A stretch of 64,000 nt of DNA from Belliella filtrata (GCF_022549775.1 NZ_JAKZGP010000022.1:1-64000), one strand, 5' to 3'. Shown: positions 27,810 through 36,634, counted from the first letter of the stretch. Notes: generated from the sequence alone by a model not told the origin. Program-made: numbers and translations.

Positions 27810-29726
27810 ATGAGTTACATACATTTTGATAAGACGCAACTAGTAAATTTAAACTATTCTCTTGATCGTGAAATCATCAGAACAAACCGGGGAGGATCAT
27901 ATACCAGCACCACGATTATTGGCTGCAATACCAGAAAATATCATGGACTTTTAGTATCCCCGCAGCCAGAGATTGATAGCCAACTGCATGTGCTCTTGTC
28001 CTCAGTTCATGAAACAGTAATTCAGAGAGGCGCTAGCTTCAACCTTGGCATCAGCAAGTACCCTGGCAATTATTCTCCAAGAGGACATAAGTATTTGGAA
28101 GATTTTGACACCGAGCCAATCCCAAAGCTTACCTACCGTGTAGGAGGGGTTGTGCTACAAAAAGAGCTAATCTTGGATACCAATCGCGATAGGGTGATGA
28201 TCAAATACACCCTGCTGGAAGCTCACTCTCCTACCAAAATTAAAATCAGCCCATTTTTGGCATTCCGAGGATATCATGAATTATCCAAAGCCAATGATCG
28301 TGTAGACAAAAATTTTACCAAAGCACCAAATGGCGCTATATTCCAACTTTACCCAGAATACTCGCCACTATACCTTCAGCTTTCGAAAAAGAACACATTC
28401 CACGCTGACCCAAATTGGTACTATAACATAGAATATATTCAAGAAAGAGAGAGAGGTTATGATTATCAAGAAGATCTTTTTGTACCAGGCTACTTCGAGT
28501 TTGACATTGCTAAGGGTGAATCTGTAATATTCTCTGCTGGTCTTACTGAAGCTGACCCTGCCACAAGACAGAAGGCATTTGATAAAGAATTAGCTCGAAG
28601 AATCCCTAGAAGTAATTTTGAAAACTGTCTCCTCAATTCTGCAGGGCAGTTTATACAAAAAAGAGATGGTAAGACGCATGTGATAGCTGGATATCCTTGG
28701 TTTGGTTGGTGGGGAAGAGATACGTTCATAGCAAGTCCGGGACTAACACTTCCTCAAGGAGATTTTGACACATTCTTGGAAATCATGGACACGATGGCAT
28801 CAGATCTTCATGGGCCTCTTTTCCCAAATGTAGGTAGTGGTGTAATGCGCAACATGAACTCTATAGATGCACCGCTGTGGTTTTTCTGGTCTCTTCAGCA
28901 ATACATCAAGTTTTCTGGAAATTCTAAAACAGTAAAGAAAAAGTACCTTTCTAAGCTCGAGACTATCATCAATGGCTACATAAATGGAACAGACAACAAT
29001 ATCCATATGCAAGAAAACGGCCTCATCTATGGCGGTGTAGAGGGAGTGGCACTTACTTGGATGGATGCTGTAAACTCTGATGGGCCTGTGACTCCAAGGA
29101 TCGGATGTGCAGTAGAGATCAACGCACTGTGGTACAATGCACTTTCCTTTTACCATGAACTAAGCGGAGATGAAGAGGCCAAAAGTTTGGCTGAAAAAGT
29201 AAAAGCATCATTTAATCAAACTTTCTGGAACGAGAAGAAAGGCTACCTAGCTGATGTAGTACAAGGAGAGCATAAAGATTGGTCAATCAGGCCAAATATG
29301 CTTTTTGCAGTCTCCCTTCCTCACTCTCCATTGGAAGAAAGTCAAATGGATAGTATTTTAGAAATAATAAAATCAAAACTACTTACCCCTCGTGGACTTC
29401 GAACCTTGTCCCCTGAAGACCCAGGTTATAAAGGTTATTATTTTGGCGATCAGTATGTAAGAGACAGGGCCTACCACAACGGCACCGTTTGGCCATGGTT
29501 ACTTGGAAGCTTTGCAGAAGGTTATTTGAGACTTCACGGCAAGTCTGGCAAGCATTTTATCGAAAAGATCATCAAAGAATTCGACTCGGTGATGACTCAA
29601 TACGGTGTAGGAACCGTGGCAGAAATTTATGATGGAGACCCACCGCACCGTCCGAAAGGGTCTATCTCTCAAGCATGGAGCGTGGGAGAACTATTAAGGA
29701 TGATGTATTTAGTCAAGCAAGTTTAA
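27810..29726 (+). CDS. GH133 amylo-alpha-1,6-glucosidase (bacterial debranching enzyme)
   Basis: A 638-residue protein of the glycogen-debranching amylo-alpha-1,6-glucosidase family (GH133 type). It hydrolyses alpha-1,6 branch points in glycogen or maltodextrin. The N-terminal domain (about residues 10-260) starts with 'LDREIIRTNRGGSYTSTTIIGCNTRKYHGLL'. The C-terminal (alpha/alpha)6-type domain holds 'YPWFGWWGRDTFIASPGL', 'VEGVALTWMDA' and 'YHNGTVWPWLLGSFAEGYL', which include the acidic catalytic residues. There is no signal peptide, so it is cytoplasmic. The GT4 gene follows after 11 nt, and GH57 follows that after 2 nt. This three-gene arrangement is a recurrent Bacteroidota cluster and suggests intracellular polyglucan turnover. 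Confidence 0.88.
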   Translation: MSYIHFDKTQLVNLNYSLDREIIRTNRGGSYTSTTIIGCNTRKYHGLLVSPQPEIDSQLHVLLSSVHETVIQRGASFNLGISKYPGNYSPRGHKYLEDFDTEPIPKLTYRVGGVVLQKELILDTNRDRVMIKYTLLEAHSPTKIKISPFLAFRGYHELSKANDRVDKNFTKAPNGAIFQLYPEYSPLYLQLSKKNTFHADPNWYYNIEYIQERERGYDYQEDLFVPGYFEFDIAKGESVIFSAGLTEADPATRQKAFDKELARRIPRSNFENCLLNSAGQFIQKRDGKTHVIAGYPWFGWWGRDTFIASPGLTLPQGDFDTFLEIMDTMASDLHGPLFPNVGSGVMRNMNSIDAPLWFFWSLQQYIKFSGNSKTVKKKYLSKLETIINGYINGTDNNIHMQENGLIYGGVEGVALTWMDAVNSDGPVTPRIGCAVEINALWYNALSFYHELSGDEEAKSLAEKVKASFNQTFWNEKKGYLADVVQGEHKDWSIRPNMLFAVSLPHSPLEESQMDSILEIIKSKLLTPRGLRTLSPEDPGYKGYYFGDQYVRDRAYHNGTVWPWLLGSFAEGYLRLHGKSGKHFIEKIIKEFDSVMTQYGVGTVAEIYDGDPPHRPKGSISQAWSVGELLRMMYLVKQV

Positions 29727-29737
29727 AATCAATTTTT

Positions 29738-31018
29738 ATGAAAGTTTTAATGTTTGGGTGGGAGTTCCCACCACATATTTCGGGAGGATTAGGTACAGCT
29801 TGTTATGGCTTGGTAAAAGGCCTTGTGCATCACAAGCAAGATATCATATTTGTCGTTCCCAAACTTTGGGGTGATGAAGAGCCCGTGGCCGATTTTGTAA
29901 ATGCCAGTGATGTGACAGTCGATTACAGGCAGCGTAAGTTCAAAGATATTTGGAAAAACCTTACCTATTTGGAAGTAAGTAGTTTTTTGGTGCCATATCT
30001 AAGTCCTGAAGAGTTCAAAAAGTATACAGACTATGCCATTCATGATAGGGTAGATGTAGATGAAAGCATCTTCAGCAATAAGTTTGAATTCAGCGGCAAA
30101 TATGGAAAAGATCTCCTGCAAGAAGTTTCTAGATATGCATTAGTCGCAGCACAAATCGCGGGATCAAAAGAACATGATGTGATACACGCTCATGACTGGC
30201 TAGCCTATCCAGCAGGTATCGCTGCCAAGCAGATCAGCGGCAAGCCGCTAGTAGCACATATACATGCCACAGAATTCGATAGATCTGGAGAATCTGCGGG
30301 AGGTCCAGTCTATGAGATTGAACATGCAGGTTTACATGCAGCTGATCATGTGGTAGCAGTAAGTCACCTTACACGAAATATTGTTATCAATAAATATGGG
30401 GTTCACCCTGACAAAGTCAGCGTACTTCACAATGCTGTCCTAGATGCAAGCATCATAGAAAGCAAAGTAAAGAAAAAAGTACCAGAAAAAATTGTTACAT
30501 TCTTAGGAAGAATAACCTTCCAAAAAGGTCCCGAATACTTCGTAGAAGCTGCAAAAAAGGTTTTACAAAGAGATCCTAATGTAAGATTCGTTATGGCAGG
30601 AAGTGGGGACTTGCTCAACAAGATGATTCAGAGAGTCGCTGAATTAAAAATGGGCACCAAATTCCACTTCACTGGATTCCTGAAAGGCCAGGATGTAGAT
30701 GATATGTACGCCATGTCTGACGTATATGTGATGCCTTCGGTATCCGAACCGTTTGGTATAGCTCCACTCGAAGCTGTGAGACACAATACCCCCGTGATCA
30801 TTTCCAAGCAATCTGGTGTGGCCGAGGTATTACAAAATGCCATTAAAATTGATTTTTGGGATGTAGATGCTATGGCTGACGCCATATTTGCCCTTCTACA
30901 TTATCAGAGTATCTCCAAAATGTTTAAAGAACTGGGGAGTGAAGAACTGAAAAACCTGAAATGGGAGCATGTCGCTGCCAAGCTTGTAACTGTTTATGAT
31001 AATATAACTAAAGAATAA
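29738..31018 (+). CDS. GT4-family glycosyltransferase (glycogen synthase-like)
   Basis: A 426-residue GT4 glycosyltransferase. I take the ATG at 29738 because it gives the usual N-terminus MKVLMFGWEFPPHISGGLGTACYG. The in-frame start at 29675 would overlap the upstream gene. The N-terminal Rossmann fold holds the acceptor-binding 'SGGLGTACYGLVKGL'. The C-terminal fold has 'TFLGRITFQKGPEYFVEAAKKVL' and the donor-binding E-x7-E-type motif 'SVSEPFGIAPLEAVRHNTPVIISKQSGVAEVL'. Similarity is to starch or glycogen synthase-like enzymes and alpha-glucan glycosyltransferases, and the donor sugar nucleotide cannot be told from sequence. It lies between GH133 and GH57, spaced 11 and 2 nt, in one operon. 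Confidence 0.87.
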   Translation: MKVLMFGWEFPPHISGGLGTACYGLVKGLVHHKQDIIFVVPKLWGDEEPVADFVNASDVTVDYRQRKFKDIWKNLTYLEVSSFLVPYLSPEEFKKYTDYAIHDRVDVDESIFSNKFEFSGKYGKDLLQEVSRYALVAAQIAGSKEHDVIHAHDWLAYPAGIAAKQISGKPLVAHIHATEFDRSGESAGGPVYEIEHAGLHAADHVVAVSHLTRNIVINKYGVHPDKVSVLHNAVLDASIIESKVKKKVPEKIVTFLGRITFQKGPEYFVEAAKKVLQRDPNVRFVMAGSGDLLNKMIQRVAELKMGTKFHFTGFLKGQDVDDMYAMSDVYVMPSVSEPFGIAPLEAVRHNTPVIISKQSGVAEVLQNAIKIDFWDVDAMADAIFALLHYQSISKMFKELGSEELKNLKWEHVAAKLVTVYDNITKE

Positions 31019-31020
31019 TC

Positions 31021-32229
31021 ATGAGAACCATTTGTTTTTACTTTCAAGTCCATCAACCATTGAGGATTAAGCCATATAGGTTTTTTGATATAGGAGACGA
31101 CCACTACTACTGGGATGATTATAGCAATAAAACTATCATGAGAAAAGTAGCACAAAAGTGCTACTTACCTATGAATGCATTACTCCTTGATCTGATCAAT
31201 CAATATCAAGGAGCATTCAAAGTCAGTTTTTCAATCTCTGGTGTATGTTTAGACCAATTTGAACTCTATGCTCCAGACGTTTTAGAGAGCTTTAGAAAAC
31301 TTGTTGCCACTGGACATGTCGAGCTATTGAGTGAGACCGATGCTCATGCACTTTGCTCCTTGAAAAGCAAAGGTGAATTCACTAAAATGATCAATGCTCA
31401 TCGCGAGAAAATCAAGAAGCATTTCAATGGCTACGAACCAAAAGTATTTAGAAACACAGAGCTAATCTACTCTGATCAGATCGGCGCTATGATAGCTGAC
31501 CTTGGCTTCAAAGGAATTCTTACAGAAGGAGCCAAGCATATTCTAGGTTGGAAAAGTCCTAACTATGTGTATCAAAATGCTATCAAGCCTGAACTTAAAG
31601 TATTGCTCAAAAACTTTCAGCTTAGCGACGATATCGCTTTCCGATTTAATAATAAAACATGGGCTGACTACCCTTTGACTACTCCTAAATTTGTCAATTG
31701 GATCAATGCCATTCCAAAAACAGAGGAGACATTAAACTTATTTATGGATTATGAAACATTCGGAGAGCACCAATGGGCAGAATCTGGCATTTTTGAGTTT
31801 ATGAAAGCATTACCTGAAGCAGTATTCAATGGCAGTGATTTTGGTTTTTCTACACCAAGCGAGGTATTGGACAAAGCTAAAGTAATCGCACCTATCCATG
31901 TACCTACACCCATCTCATGGGCTGATGAGGAAAGGGACTTGACCGCCTGGCTAGGCAACGACCTACAAGACGAAGCTTTTGAAAAACTTTACCAAATGGA
32001 AGGTCTTGTAAACCAAATAGAAGATGAGGAAATAAAAAGGGATTGGGCATACCTTCAGACCTCCGATCACTTTTATTACATGTGTACCAAGTTCTTTTCG
32101 GACGGAGACATTCATGCCTATTTTAGCCCTTATGATTCTCCCTATGATGCTTTCATCAATTACATGAATGTGCTTAGTGACTTTATCTTGAGATTAGAAA
32201 AGAAACATAAAGAACAACTTAATTCTTGA
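31021..32229 (+). CDS. GH57 family glycoside hydrolase (alpha-amylase/alpha-glucan type)
   Basis: A 402-residue GH57 enzyme of retaining mechanism. The characteristic start is FYFQVHQPLRIKPY, with a conserved His. The nucleophile candidate is Glu147 in 'VFRNTELIYSD' and the acid/base candidate Asp243 in 'LFMDYETFGEHQ'. Together with 'LSETDAHALCSL' and 'WADYPLTTPKF' these match the five conserved GH57 regions. There is no signal peptide, so it acts in the cytoplasm. With the GH133 and GT4 neighbours this suggests synthesis and breakdown of intracellular alpha-glucan. Exact specificity (alpha-amylase or 4-alpha-glucanotransferase) is not decidable here. The lipoprotein RidA gene follows 9 nt later. 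Confidence 0.88.
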   Translation: MRTICFYFQVHQPLRIKPYRFFDIGDDHYYWDDYSNKTIMRKVAQKCYLPMNALLLDLINQYQGAFKVSFSISGVCLDQFELYAPDVLESFRKLVATGHVELLSETDAHALCSLKSKGEFTKMINAHREKIKKHFNGYEPKVFRNTELIYSDQIGAMIADLGFKGILTEGAKHILGWKSPNYVYQNAIKPELKVLLKNFQLSDDIAFRFNNKTWADYPLTTPKFVNWINAIPKTEETLNLFMDYETFGEHQWAESGIFEFMKALPEAVFNGSDFGFSTPSEVLDKAKVIAPIHVPTPISWADEERDLTAWLGNDLQDEAFEKLYQMEGLVNQIEDEEIKRDWAYLQTSDHFYYMCTKFFSDGDIHAYFSPYDSPYDAFINYMNVLSDFILRLEKKHKEQLNS

Positions 32230-32238
32230 CAGCATTTT

Positions 32239-32748
32239 ATGAACTTTAGGCATTTTACATTTCTTCTCTTCGTCTTGATAATCACTTCATGTCAAGTTAA
32301 GGTGAAAAATTCAAGCTCAGAAATAGAAAAGCCTCAAATTCAGCGATTTGACAGATCAGATGCGCATATATTAAAAGGAGTCTTTGTCCCAAAGGATAAA
32401 GACTCCTTTTTTACTTCTGGGATAGTCGCTGATGTCTCAGATGATAAAGCCAAGCCCGGGGAGAATCCTAGGTATGGTAATACTTTCCAGCAAAGCATTA
32501 GCATCTTAGGCAAGATTGAAAATATACTGTCAGAAGCTAATTTTGAAATGCAAGATGTAGTTTTTCTTAGGGTATATCTTGCCCCAGATAAAGAAGGGAG
32601 TATCGATTGGCAAGGATGGTTTGATGCGTATGATAAATTTTTCCAAACCGAAGACAATCCCAATAAAGTCGCTAGAAGCACAGTCGCAGTATACGCTCTT
32701 GCAAACCCAGACCTACTCGTAGAAATAGAAGCTGTAGCATTCAAATAA
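32239..32748 (+). CDS. RidA/YjgF-family lipoprotein
   Basis: A 169-residue member of the RidA (YjgF/YER057c/UK114) superfamily. It carries a lipoprotein signal peptide, MNFRHFTFLLFVLIITSC, with the modified cysteine at Cys18. The RidA part (about residues 45-169) holds 'FFTSGIVADVSD', 'FQQSISILGKIENILSEANFEMQDVVFLRVYL' and 'RSTVAVYALANPDLLVEIEAVAFK'. The canonical RidA arginine (in RxxV/A context) is present as 'ARSTVAV'. Cytoplasmic RidA hydrolyses reactive enamine/imine intermediates. Here the export signal puts it in the envelope, so that role is uncertain. It follows the GH57 gene by 9 nt. Confidence 0.85.
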   Translation: MNFRHFTFLLFVLIITSCQVKVKNSSSEIEKPQIQRFDRSDAHILKGVFVPKDKDSFFTSGIVADVSDDKAKPGENPRYGNTFQQSISILGKIENILSEANFEMQDVVFLRVYLAPDKEGSIDWQGWFDAYDKFFQTEDNPNKVARSTVAVYALANPDLLVEIEAVAFK

Positions 32749-32763
32749 CTGATTTTCAGACGC

Positions 32764-32771
32764 TAATTTTG
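32764..32771 (+). promoter_or_regulatory. TAnnTTTG -7 element upstream of the small membrane protein gene
   Basis: TAATTTTG matches TAnnTTTG exactly. There is no clear -33 box. The predicted start falls at or inside the perfect hairpin at 32774-32808. Confidence 0.4.
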
Positions 32772-32773
32772 CA

Positions 32774-32808
32774 TTTTTGAATACAATATCACATATTGTA
32801 TTCAAAAA
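32774..32808 (+). other. Perfect 16-bp hairpin at the predicted 5' end of a transcript
   Basis: TTTTTGAATACAATAT (32774-32789) is the reverse complement of ATATTGTATTCAAAAA (32793-32808), with a CAC loop. There is no T run after it on the plus strand, so it is not a standard terminator for the upstream RidA gene. It could stabilise the 5' end of the next mRNA or bind a protein as a palindrome. Confidence 0.6.
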
Positions 32809-32827
32809 ACACCTAAACCTAGCGACT

Positions 32828-33106
32828 ATGGACTTTAATCAAGACTTTCAACACCCACCAGTCAACACCTCTGATTGGTTTTTAACTGTATTTATCGCAA
32901 ATATCCCTATTATTGGTTTTATCATGCTGATCGTATGGGCATTGGACAAAAATGGCAATCCTAGCAAAGCAAATTGGGCCAAAGCCAAACTAATTTGGAT
33001 GGCAATAGCTGTGGGAATAGGAATGCTTGTGTTCTTTTTGATAGGATTTGGAGCCATTTCTGGATTTTTTGATAATTTTGATCCAGACCAATTTGATATG
33101 AGCTAA
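32828..33106 (+). CDS. Small membrane protein, two predicted helices
   Basis: A 92-residue protein. I take the ATG at 32828 (MDFNQDFQHPPVNTSDWFLT) because the earlier in-frame ATG at 32777 lies in the hairpin region and adds a poor N-terminus. Two hydrophobic segments span about residues 17-40 ('FLTVFIANIPIIGFIMLIVWAL') and 53-78 ('LIWMAIAVGIGMLVFFLIGFGA'), with a basic loop between (KNGNPSKANWAKAK). The C-terminus is acidic. No function is recognised. Its stop codon shares one base with the start of the following HAD gene (TAATG), so the two are translationally coupled. Confidence 0.75.
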   Translation: MDFNQDFQHPPVNTSDWFLTVFIANIPIIGFIMLIVWALDKNGNPSKANWAKAKLIWMAIAVGIGMLVFFLIGFGAISGFFDNFDPDQFDMS

Positions 33107-33933
33107 TGCAAATCAAAGCCATATGTACTGATATAGACGGTACATTATTAAATAAAGACAGGGTACTTTCACCACGGCTGATAGCTGCAATAAATAAGTT
33201 GCCACAAGATTTCCCAGTAATCTTAGCCTCATCGCGGATGCCAGATGCGATGAGGCACCTTCAAAAAGACATGAATCGTCTAGGCGAACCATTGATATGC
33301 TACAATGGAGGATATGTCATACATGATCATGCAAAAAAGGTATTGGATGATGTGCAGATAAGCTTGTCTCATTGTGAATCTTTGGTGGAGATGGCATCTG
33401 GTACACAGGTACATATCAGCTTGTACCAAGGAGAAGATTGGTTTGAGCCAGCGCTAGATTATTGGGCTTTAAGAGAGCAAAAAAACACCAAAGTAAACCC
33501 TTCCATACTTCATTCTAAGGAAGTCTTAGAAAAGTGGAGGTCTTCTGATACTGGTGCTCATAAAGTTATGTGTATGGGGCCAGCAGAGGAGATAGATAGG
33601 TATTTCCAACTTGCCCAAGATGCTATGGGTGACATGCTTCACCTGTATAGATCCAAAGACACCTATATTGAGATAGCCCCGAAAGCAATTTCTAAAGCTT
33701 CAGCACTTGAATTGCTACTTCAAACAAACCATAATATCAAAATGGATGAAGTGATGGCCTTTGGTGATAATTATAATGATATCGAAATGCTCAAAGCAGT
33801 AGGTGTTGGTGTGGCAGTAGGCAATGCAAGATCCGAAGTCAAAGAGATAGCAGACCGCATCACATTGAGCCACAAAGAAGATGGTGTAGCTGTTATGATT
33901 GAAGAAATTTTAAAGCAGAATAACTGGATTTAA
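33106..33933 (+). CDS. Cof-type HAD superfamily hydrolase
   Basis: A 275-residue cytoplasmic phosphatase of the Cof-like HAD group (subclass IIB). Motif I is 'CTDIDGTLLN' (nucleophile Asp then general-acid Asp) at about residues 6-15. The C2b cap follows (about 85-195), and motif IV is 'MAFGDNYNDIEMLKAVGVGVAVGNA'. Such enzymes dephosphorylate sugar phosphates, nucleotides or cofactor intermediates, and the substrate is not predictable. The start overlaps the upstream stop by one base. Confidence 0.88.
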   Translation: MQIKAICTDIDGTLLNKDRVLSPRLIAAINKLPQDFPVILASSRMPDAMRHLQKDMNRLGEPLICYNGGYVIHDHAKKVLDDVQISLSHCESLVEMASGTQVHISLYQGEDWFEPALDYWALREQKNTKVNPSILHSKEVLEKWRSSDTGAHKVMCMGPAEEIDRYFQLAQDAMGDMLHLYRSKDTYIEIAPKAISKASALELLLQTNHNIKMDEVMAFGDNYNDIEMLKAVGVGVAVGNARSEVKEIADRITLSHKEDGVAVMIEEILKQNNWI

Positions 33934-34066
33934 TTTCATCTTAACTGAATTTAAGACAATATATCAGAATAAAGTTCTGAATTCAATAACCGTTCAGGCA
34001 CTTAGTATTATTTCTATTGTAGTAGTTAATTCACAAAGAGATACAGCTCCTATGAAAAATTTCAGC

Positions 34067-34074
34067 TAACTTTG
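34067..34074 (+). promoter_or_regulatory. TAnnTTTG -7 element upstream of era
   Basis: TAACTTTG matches the consensus exactly and ends 16 nt before the era ATG at 34091. No -33 box is evident. Confidence 0.45.
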
Positions 34075-34090
34075 TGAAAAAATTATTGTC

Positions 34091-34981
34091 ATGACCGAAC
34101 AAACACACAAAGCAGGCTTTGTCAATATCATTGGAAAACCAAATGTTGGCAAGTCTACCTTGATGAATGTGCTTATCGGTGAAAGACTTTCGATCATCTC
34201 CTCCAAGGCACAGACTACACGTCACCGCATCATGGGTATCATCAATGACGACAGCTATCAAATCGTCTTCTCTGATACACCAGGCATGCTTAAGCCAAAG
34301 TATGAGCTTCACAAAAACATGATGAGTTTTGTGCACATGTCTCTGGAGGATGCAGATGTGATCCTTTTCGTAACCGATCTATTCGAAACAGAAGAAGAAA
34401 TAGAAGACGTAATAGAAAAGATCAACCAATCGGGTGTACCCGTACTACTTGTCATCAACAAGATCGATCTAAGCAAAGAAGATCAATTGAATGAAGTGAC
34501 AGCTTATTGGACCCAACGCATCAAAGCAGAAACCATCATACCGATCTCTGCGACCGAAAGCTTCAACACCGAACGTATTCTACAAGAGATTCTAGATAGG
34601 CTCCCTAATCATCCACCTTTCTACGACAAGGAGGAACTCACTGATAAGCCTGAGCGTTTCTTTGCATCTGAAATCATCAGAGAAAAAATCTTCCTCAATT
34701 ACAAAAAAGAAATCCCTTATAGCACAGAAGTGGCGATTGAGGATTTTTATGAAGAAGATAAAATCATCCGTATCCGAGCCATAATCTATGTGGAGCGATC
34801 TAGTCAGAAGGGCATCATCATAGGTGAAGGTGGTAAAGCACTCAAAAGAATCGGAATACAGGCCAGAGAGGAAATGGAAAAATTCTTTGGCAAAAAAATC
34901 TTCTTAGAAACCTATGTAAAAGTAGAGGAAGATTGGAGAAAGAATAAAAATAAGTTGAAGAAATTTGGTTACGACCAATAA
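34091..34981 (+). CDS. era: GTPase Era
   Basis: Era is an essential GTPase that binds 16S rRNA near its 3' end and is needed for 30S maturation. The 296 residues hold a GTPase domain (G1 'GKPNVGKSTLMN', G3 'DTPGM', G4 'NKID', G5 'ISA') and a C-terminal KH domain (about residues 205-296) with 'IIGEGGKALKRIGIQARE', which contacts rRNA. 'SSKAQTTRHRIMGI' is the switch I region, typical of Era. It lies 11 nt upstream of der, so the two ribosome-assembly GTPases form one operon. Confidence 0.96.
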   Translation: MTEQTHKAGFVNIIGKPNVGKSTLMNVLIGERLSIISSKAQTTRHRIMGIINDDSYQIVFSDTPGMLKPKYELHKNMMSFVHMSLEDADVILFVTDLFETEEEIEDVIEKINQSGVPVLLVINKIDLSKEDQLNEVTAYWTQRIKAETIIPISATESFNTERILQEILDRLPNHPPFYDKEELTDKPERFFASEIIREKIFLNYKKEIPYSTEVAIEDFYEEDKIIRIRAIIYVERSSQKGIIIGEGGKALKRIGIQAREEMEKFFGKKIFLETYVKVEEDWRKNKNKLKKFGYDQ

Positions 34982-34992
34982 GTAATAGAAAA

Positions 34993-36306
34993 ATGGCAAA
35001 TATAGTAGCAATTGTAGGGAGACCTAACGTAGGTAAATCGACCTTCTTCAACCGACTGGTAGAAGAAAGAAAAGCCATAGAAGATAACATGTCTGGAGTA
35101 ACCAGAGACAGACATTATGGGCATGCGCAGTGGGGAGGGAAATTCTTCTCTGTAATTGATACCGGTGGATATGTCACTGGATCAGATGATGTGTTCGAAG
35201 CCGAGATTAGAAAGCAAGTAACACTTGCAGTAGAAGAAGCAAACGTAATTTTATTTGTAGTAGACTGCCATGATGGTTTGACAGACCTAGACAAGGAATT
35301 TGCAAACGTACTTCGCTCTACCAACAAACCTGTATACATCGTAGCCAACAAGGCTGACAATACAAATCAAGTACACATGGCTTCAGAGTTCTATGCTTTG
35401 GGGCTTGGTGATAATGATGTCTATCCAATAGCCGCAGTATCTGGTAGTGGAACTGGAGAGCTTTTGGATGCTATCATTACGAACTTCCCTGATGAGGGCA
35501 TAGAAGATCCAGATGCAGGGATTCCAAAAATATCCATTTTAGGTAGACCAAATGTTGGAAAATCATCTTTCCTCAATGCGCTTCTTGGAAAAGAAAGATC
35601 TATCGTAACTGATGAAGCTGGCACAACTCGAGATGCTATCCATACGAGATACAAACTCTACGGACAGGATTTTATCATCACTGATACTGCAGGGATTAGA
35701 AAAAAAGCGAAGGTAAAAGAAGATATTGAGTTCTACTCTGTAATGAGATCATTGAGGACACTTGAGGAGTCAGATGTGATCATCGTAATGGTAGATGCCT
35801 CTAGGGGATTTGAAGCTCAAGACATGAACTTGATCAGCTTAGGTATCAAAAACAACAAAGGCATCATGATCATGGTCAACAAGTGGGATCTTATCGAAAA
35901 AGATCACAAGACCATGGACAAATTCAAGAAGGACATCATAGAAAAACTAGGTGAAAATCGCTGGATTCCTATGATATTCACTTCCGTGATGAATAAGCAG
36001 CGGATTTTCCAAGCCATAGAACTAGCCGTAAAAGTCTATGAAAATAAGAACAGGAAAGTCACTACATCAAAAATCAATGATGTGATGCTTGCTGAAATTG
36101 AAAAGTATCCTCCTCCAGCTTGGAAAGGAAAATATATCAAAATAAAATACGTCACGCAGCTTCCTACCAAGAATCCTGTCTTTGCATTCTTTTGTAACCT
36201 ACCGCAATACATTAAGAGTCCATACACAAGGTATTTGGAAAACAGGCTCAGAGAAAACTTTGATTTTGAGGGCGTTCCGATCAAAGTAGTTTACAAAAAG
36301 AAATAA
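34993..36306 (+). CDS. der: Ribosome biogenesis GTPase Der
   Basis: Der (EngA) is a GTPase for 50S subunit assembly with two tandem G domains. Both are visible: 'GRPNVGKSTFFNRL' near residue 8 with 'DTGGY', and 'GRPNVGKSSFLNALLG' near residue 180 with 'DTAGIRKKAKV' and 'NKWDL'. The C-terminal KH-like domain (about residues 355-437) follows, with 'KIKYVTQLPTKNPVFAFFCNLP'. The 437-residue length is normal. It follows era by 11 nt and shares its transcript. Confidence 0.97.
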   Translation: MANIVAIVGRPNVGKSTFFNRLVEERKAIEDNMSGVTRDRHYGHAQWGGKFFSVIDTGGYVTGSDDVFEAEIRKQVTLAVEEANVILFVVDCHDGLTDLDKEFANVLRSTNKPVYIVANKADNTNQVHMASEFYALGLGDNDVYPIAAVSGSGTGELLDAIITNFPDEGIEDPDAGIPKISILGRPNVGKSSFLNALLGKERSIVTDEAGTTRDAIHTRYKLYGQDFIITDTAGIRKKAKVKEDIEFYSVMRSLRTLEESDVIIVMVDASRGFEAQDMNLISLGIKNNKGIMIMVNKWDLIEKDHKTMDKFKKDIIEKLGENRWIPMIFTSVMNKQRIFQAIELAVKVYENKNRKVTTSKINDVMLAEIEKYPPPAWKGKYIKIKYVTQLPTKNPVFAFFCNLPQYIKSPYTRYLENRLRENFDFEGVPIKVVYKKK

Positions 36307-36325
36307 AATATTTTATTCAAAGCGC

Positions 36326-36355
36326 TTGACAATTACATAATCGGTTGTACATTTG
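36326..36355 (+). promoter_or_regulatory. Promoter of the small acidic lipoprotein gene
   Basis: TTG (36326-36328) and TACATTTG (36348-36355, exact TAnnTTTG) are separated by 19 nt. This is the best-formed Bacteroidota-type promoter in the window. The leader to the ATG at 36389 is about 30 nt and A-rich. Confidence 0.8.
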
Positions 36356-36388
36356 TGTGCTTAAAATTAAGAAACAAACAAAAACACA

Positions 36389-36586
36389 ATGAAAAAGGTA
36401 TTTGCATTATTCGCCGTAGCTGGTATGCTATTCACTGCATCTTGCGGTAACAAAGAAGTTTCTGAAGAATCTGAGATCGAAGTAATCATCGAAGATACTG
36501 AAGAGGCTACTGAAGAAGCTGTTGATTCTATCGAAGAAGCTGCTGAAGAAGTTGAAGCTGAAGTTGAAGAAACTGTAGAAGGTTAA
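36389..36586 (+). CDS. Small acidic lipoprotein
   Basis: A 65-residue protein with a lipoprotein signal peptide (MKKVFALFAVAGMLFTASC, Cys19). The mature 46 residues are almost entirely Glu, Val, Ala, Thr and Ser in repeated EE-A-EE-V patterns, strongly negative and likely an extended or helical tail. Short acidic lipoproteins of this kind occur widely in Bacteroidota, with no known role. A near-perfect promoter and an intrinsic terminator flank it, so it is transcribed alone and probably strongly. Confidence 0.85.
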   Translation: MKKVFALFAVAGMLFTASCGNKEVSEESEIEVIIEDTEEATEEAVDSIEEAAEEVEAEVEETVEG

Positions 36587-36606
36587 TCAATTCTAAATTT
36601 TAAATT

Positions 36607-36634
36607 AAAACCTCCGATTTTTCGGAGGTTTTTT
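36607..36634 (+). terminator. Intrinsic terminator of the acidic lipoprotein gene
   Basis: CCTCCGA (36611-36617) pairs with TCGGAGG (36622-36628) around a 4-nt T loop; the stem is extended by AA/TT and followed by a run of T to 36634. Confidence 0.88.
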
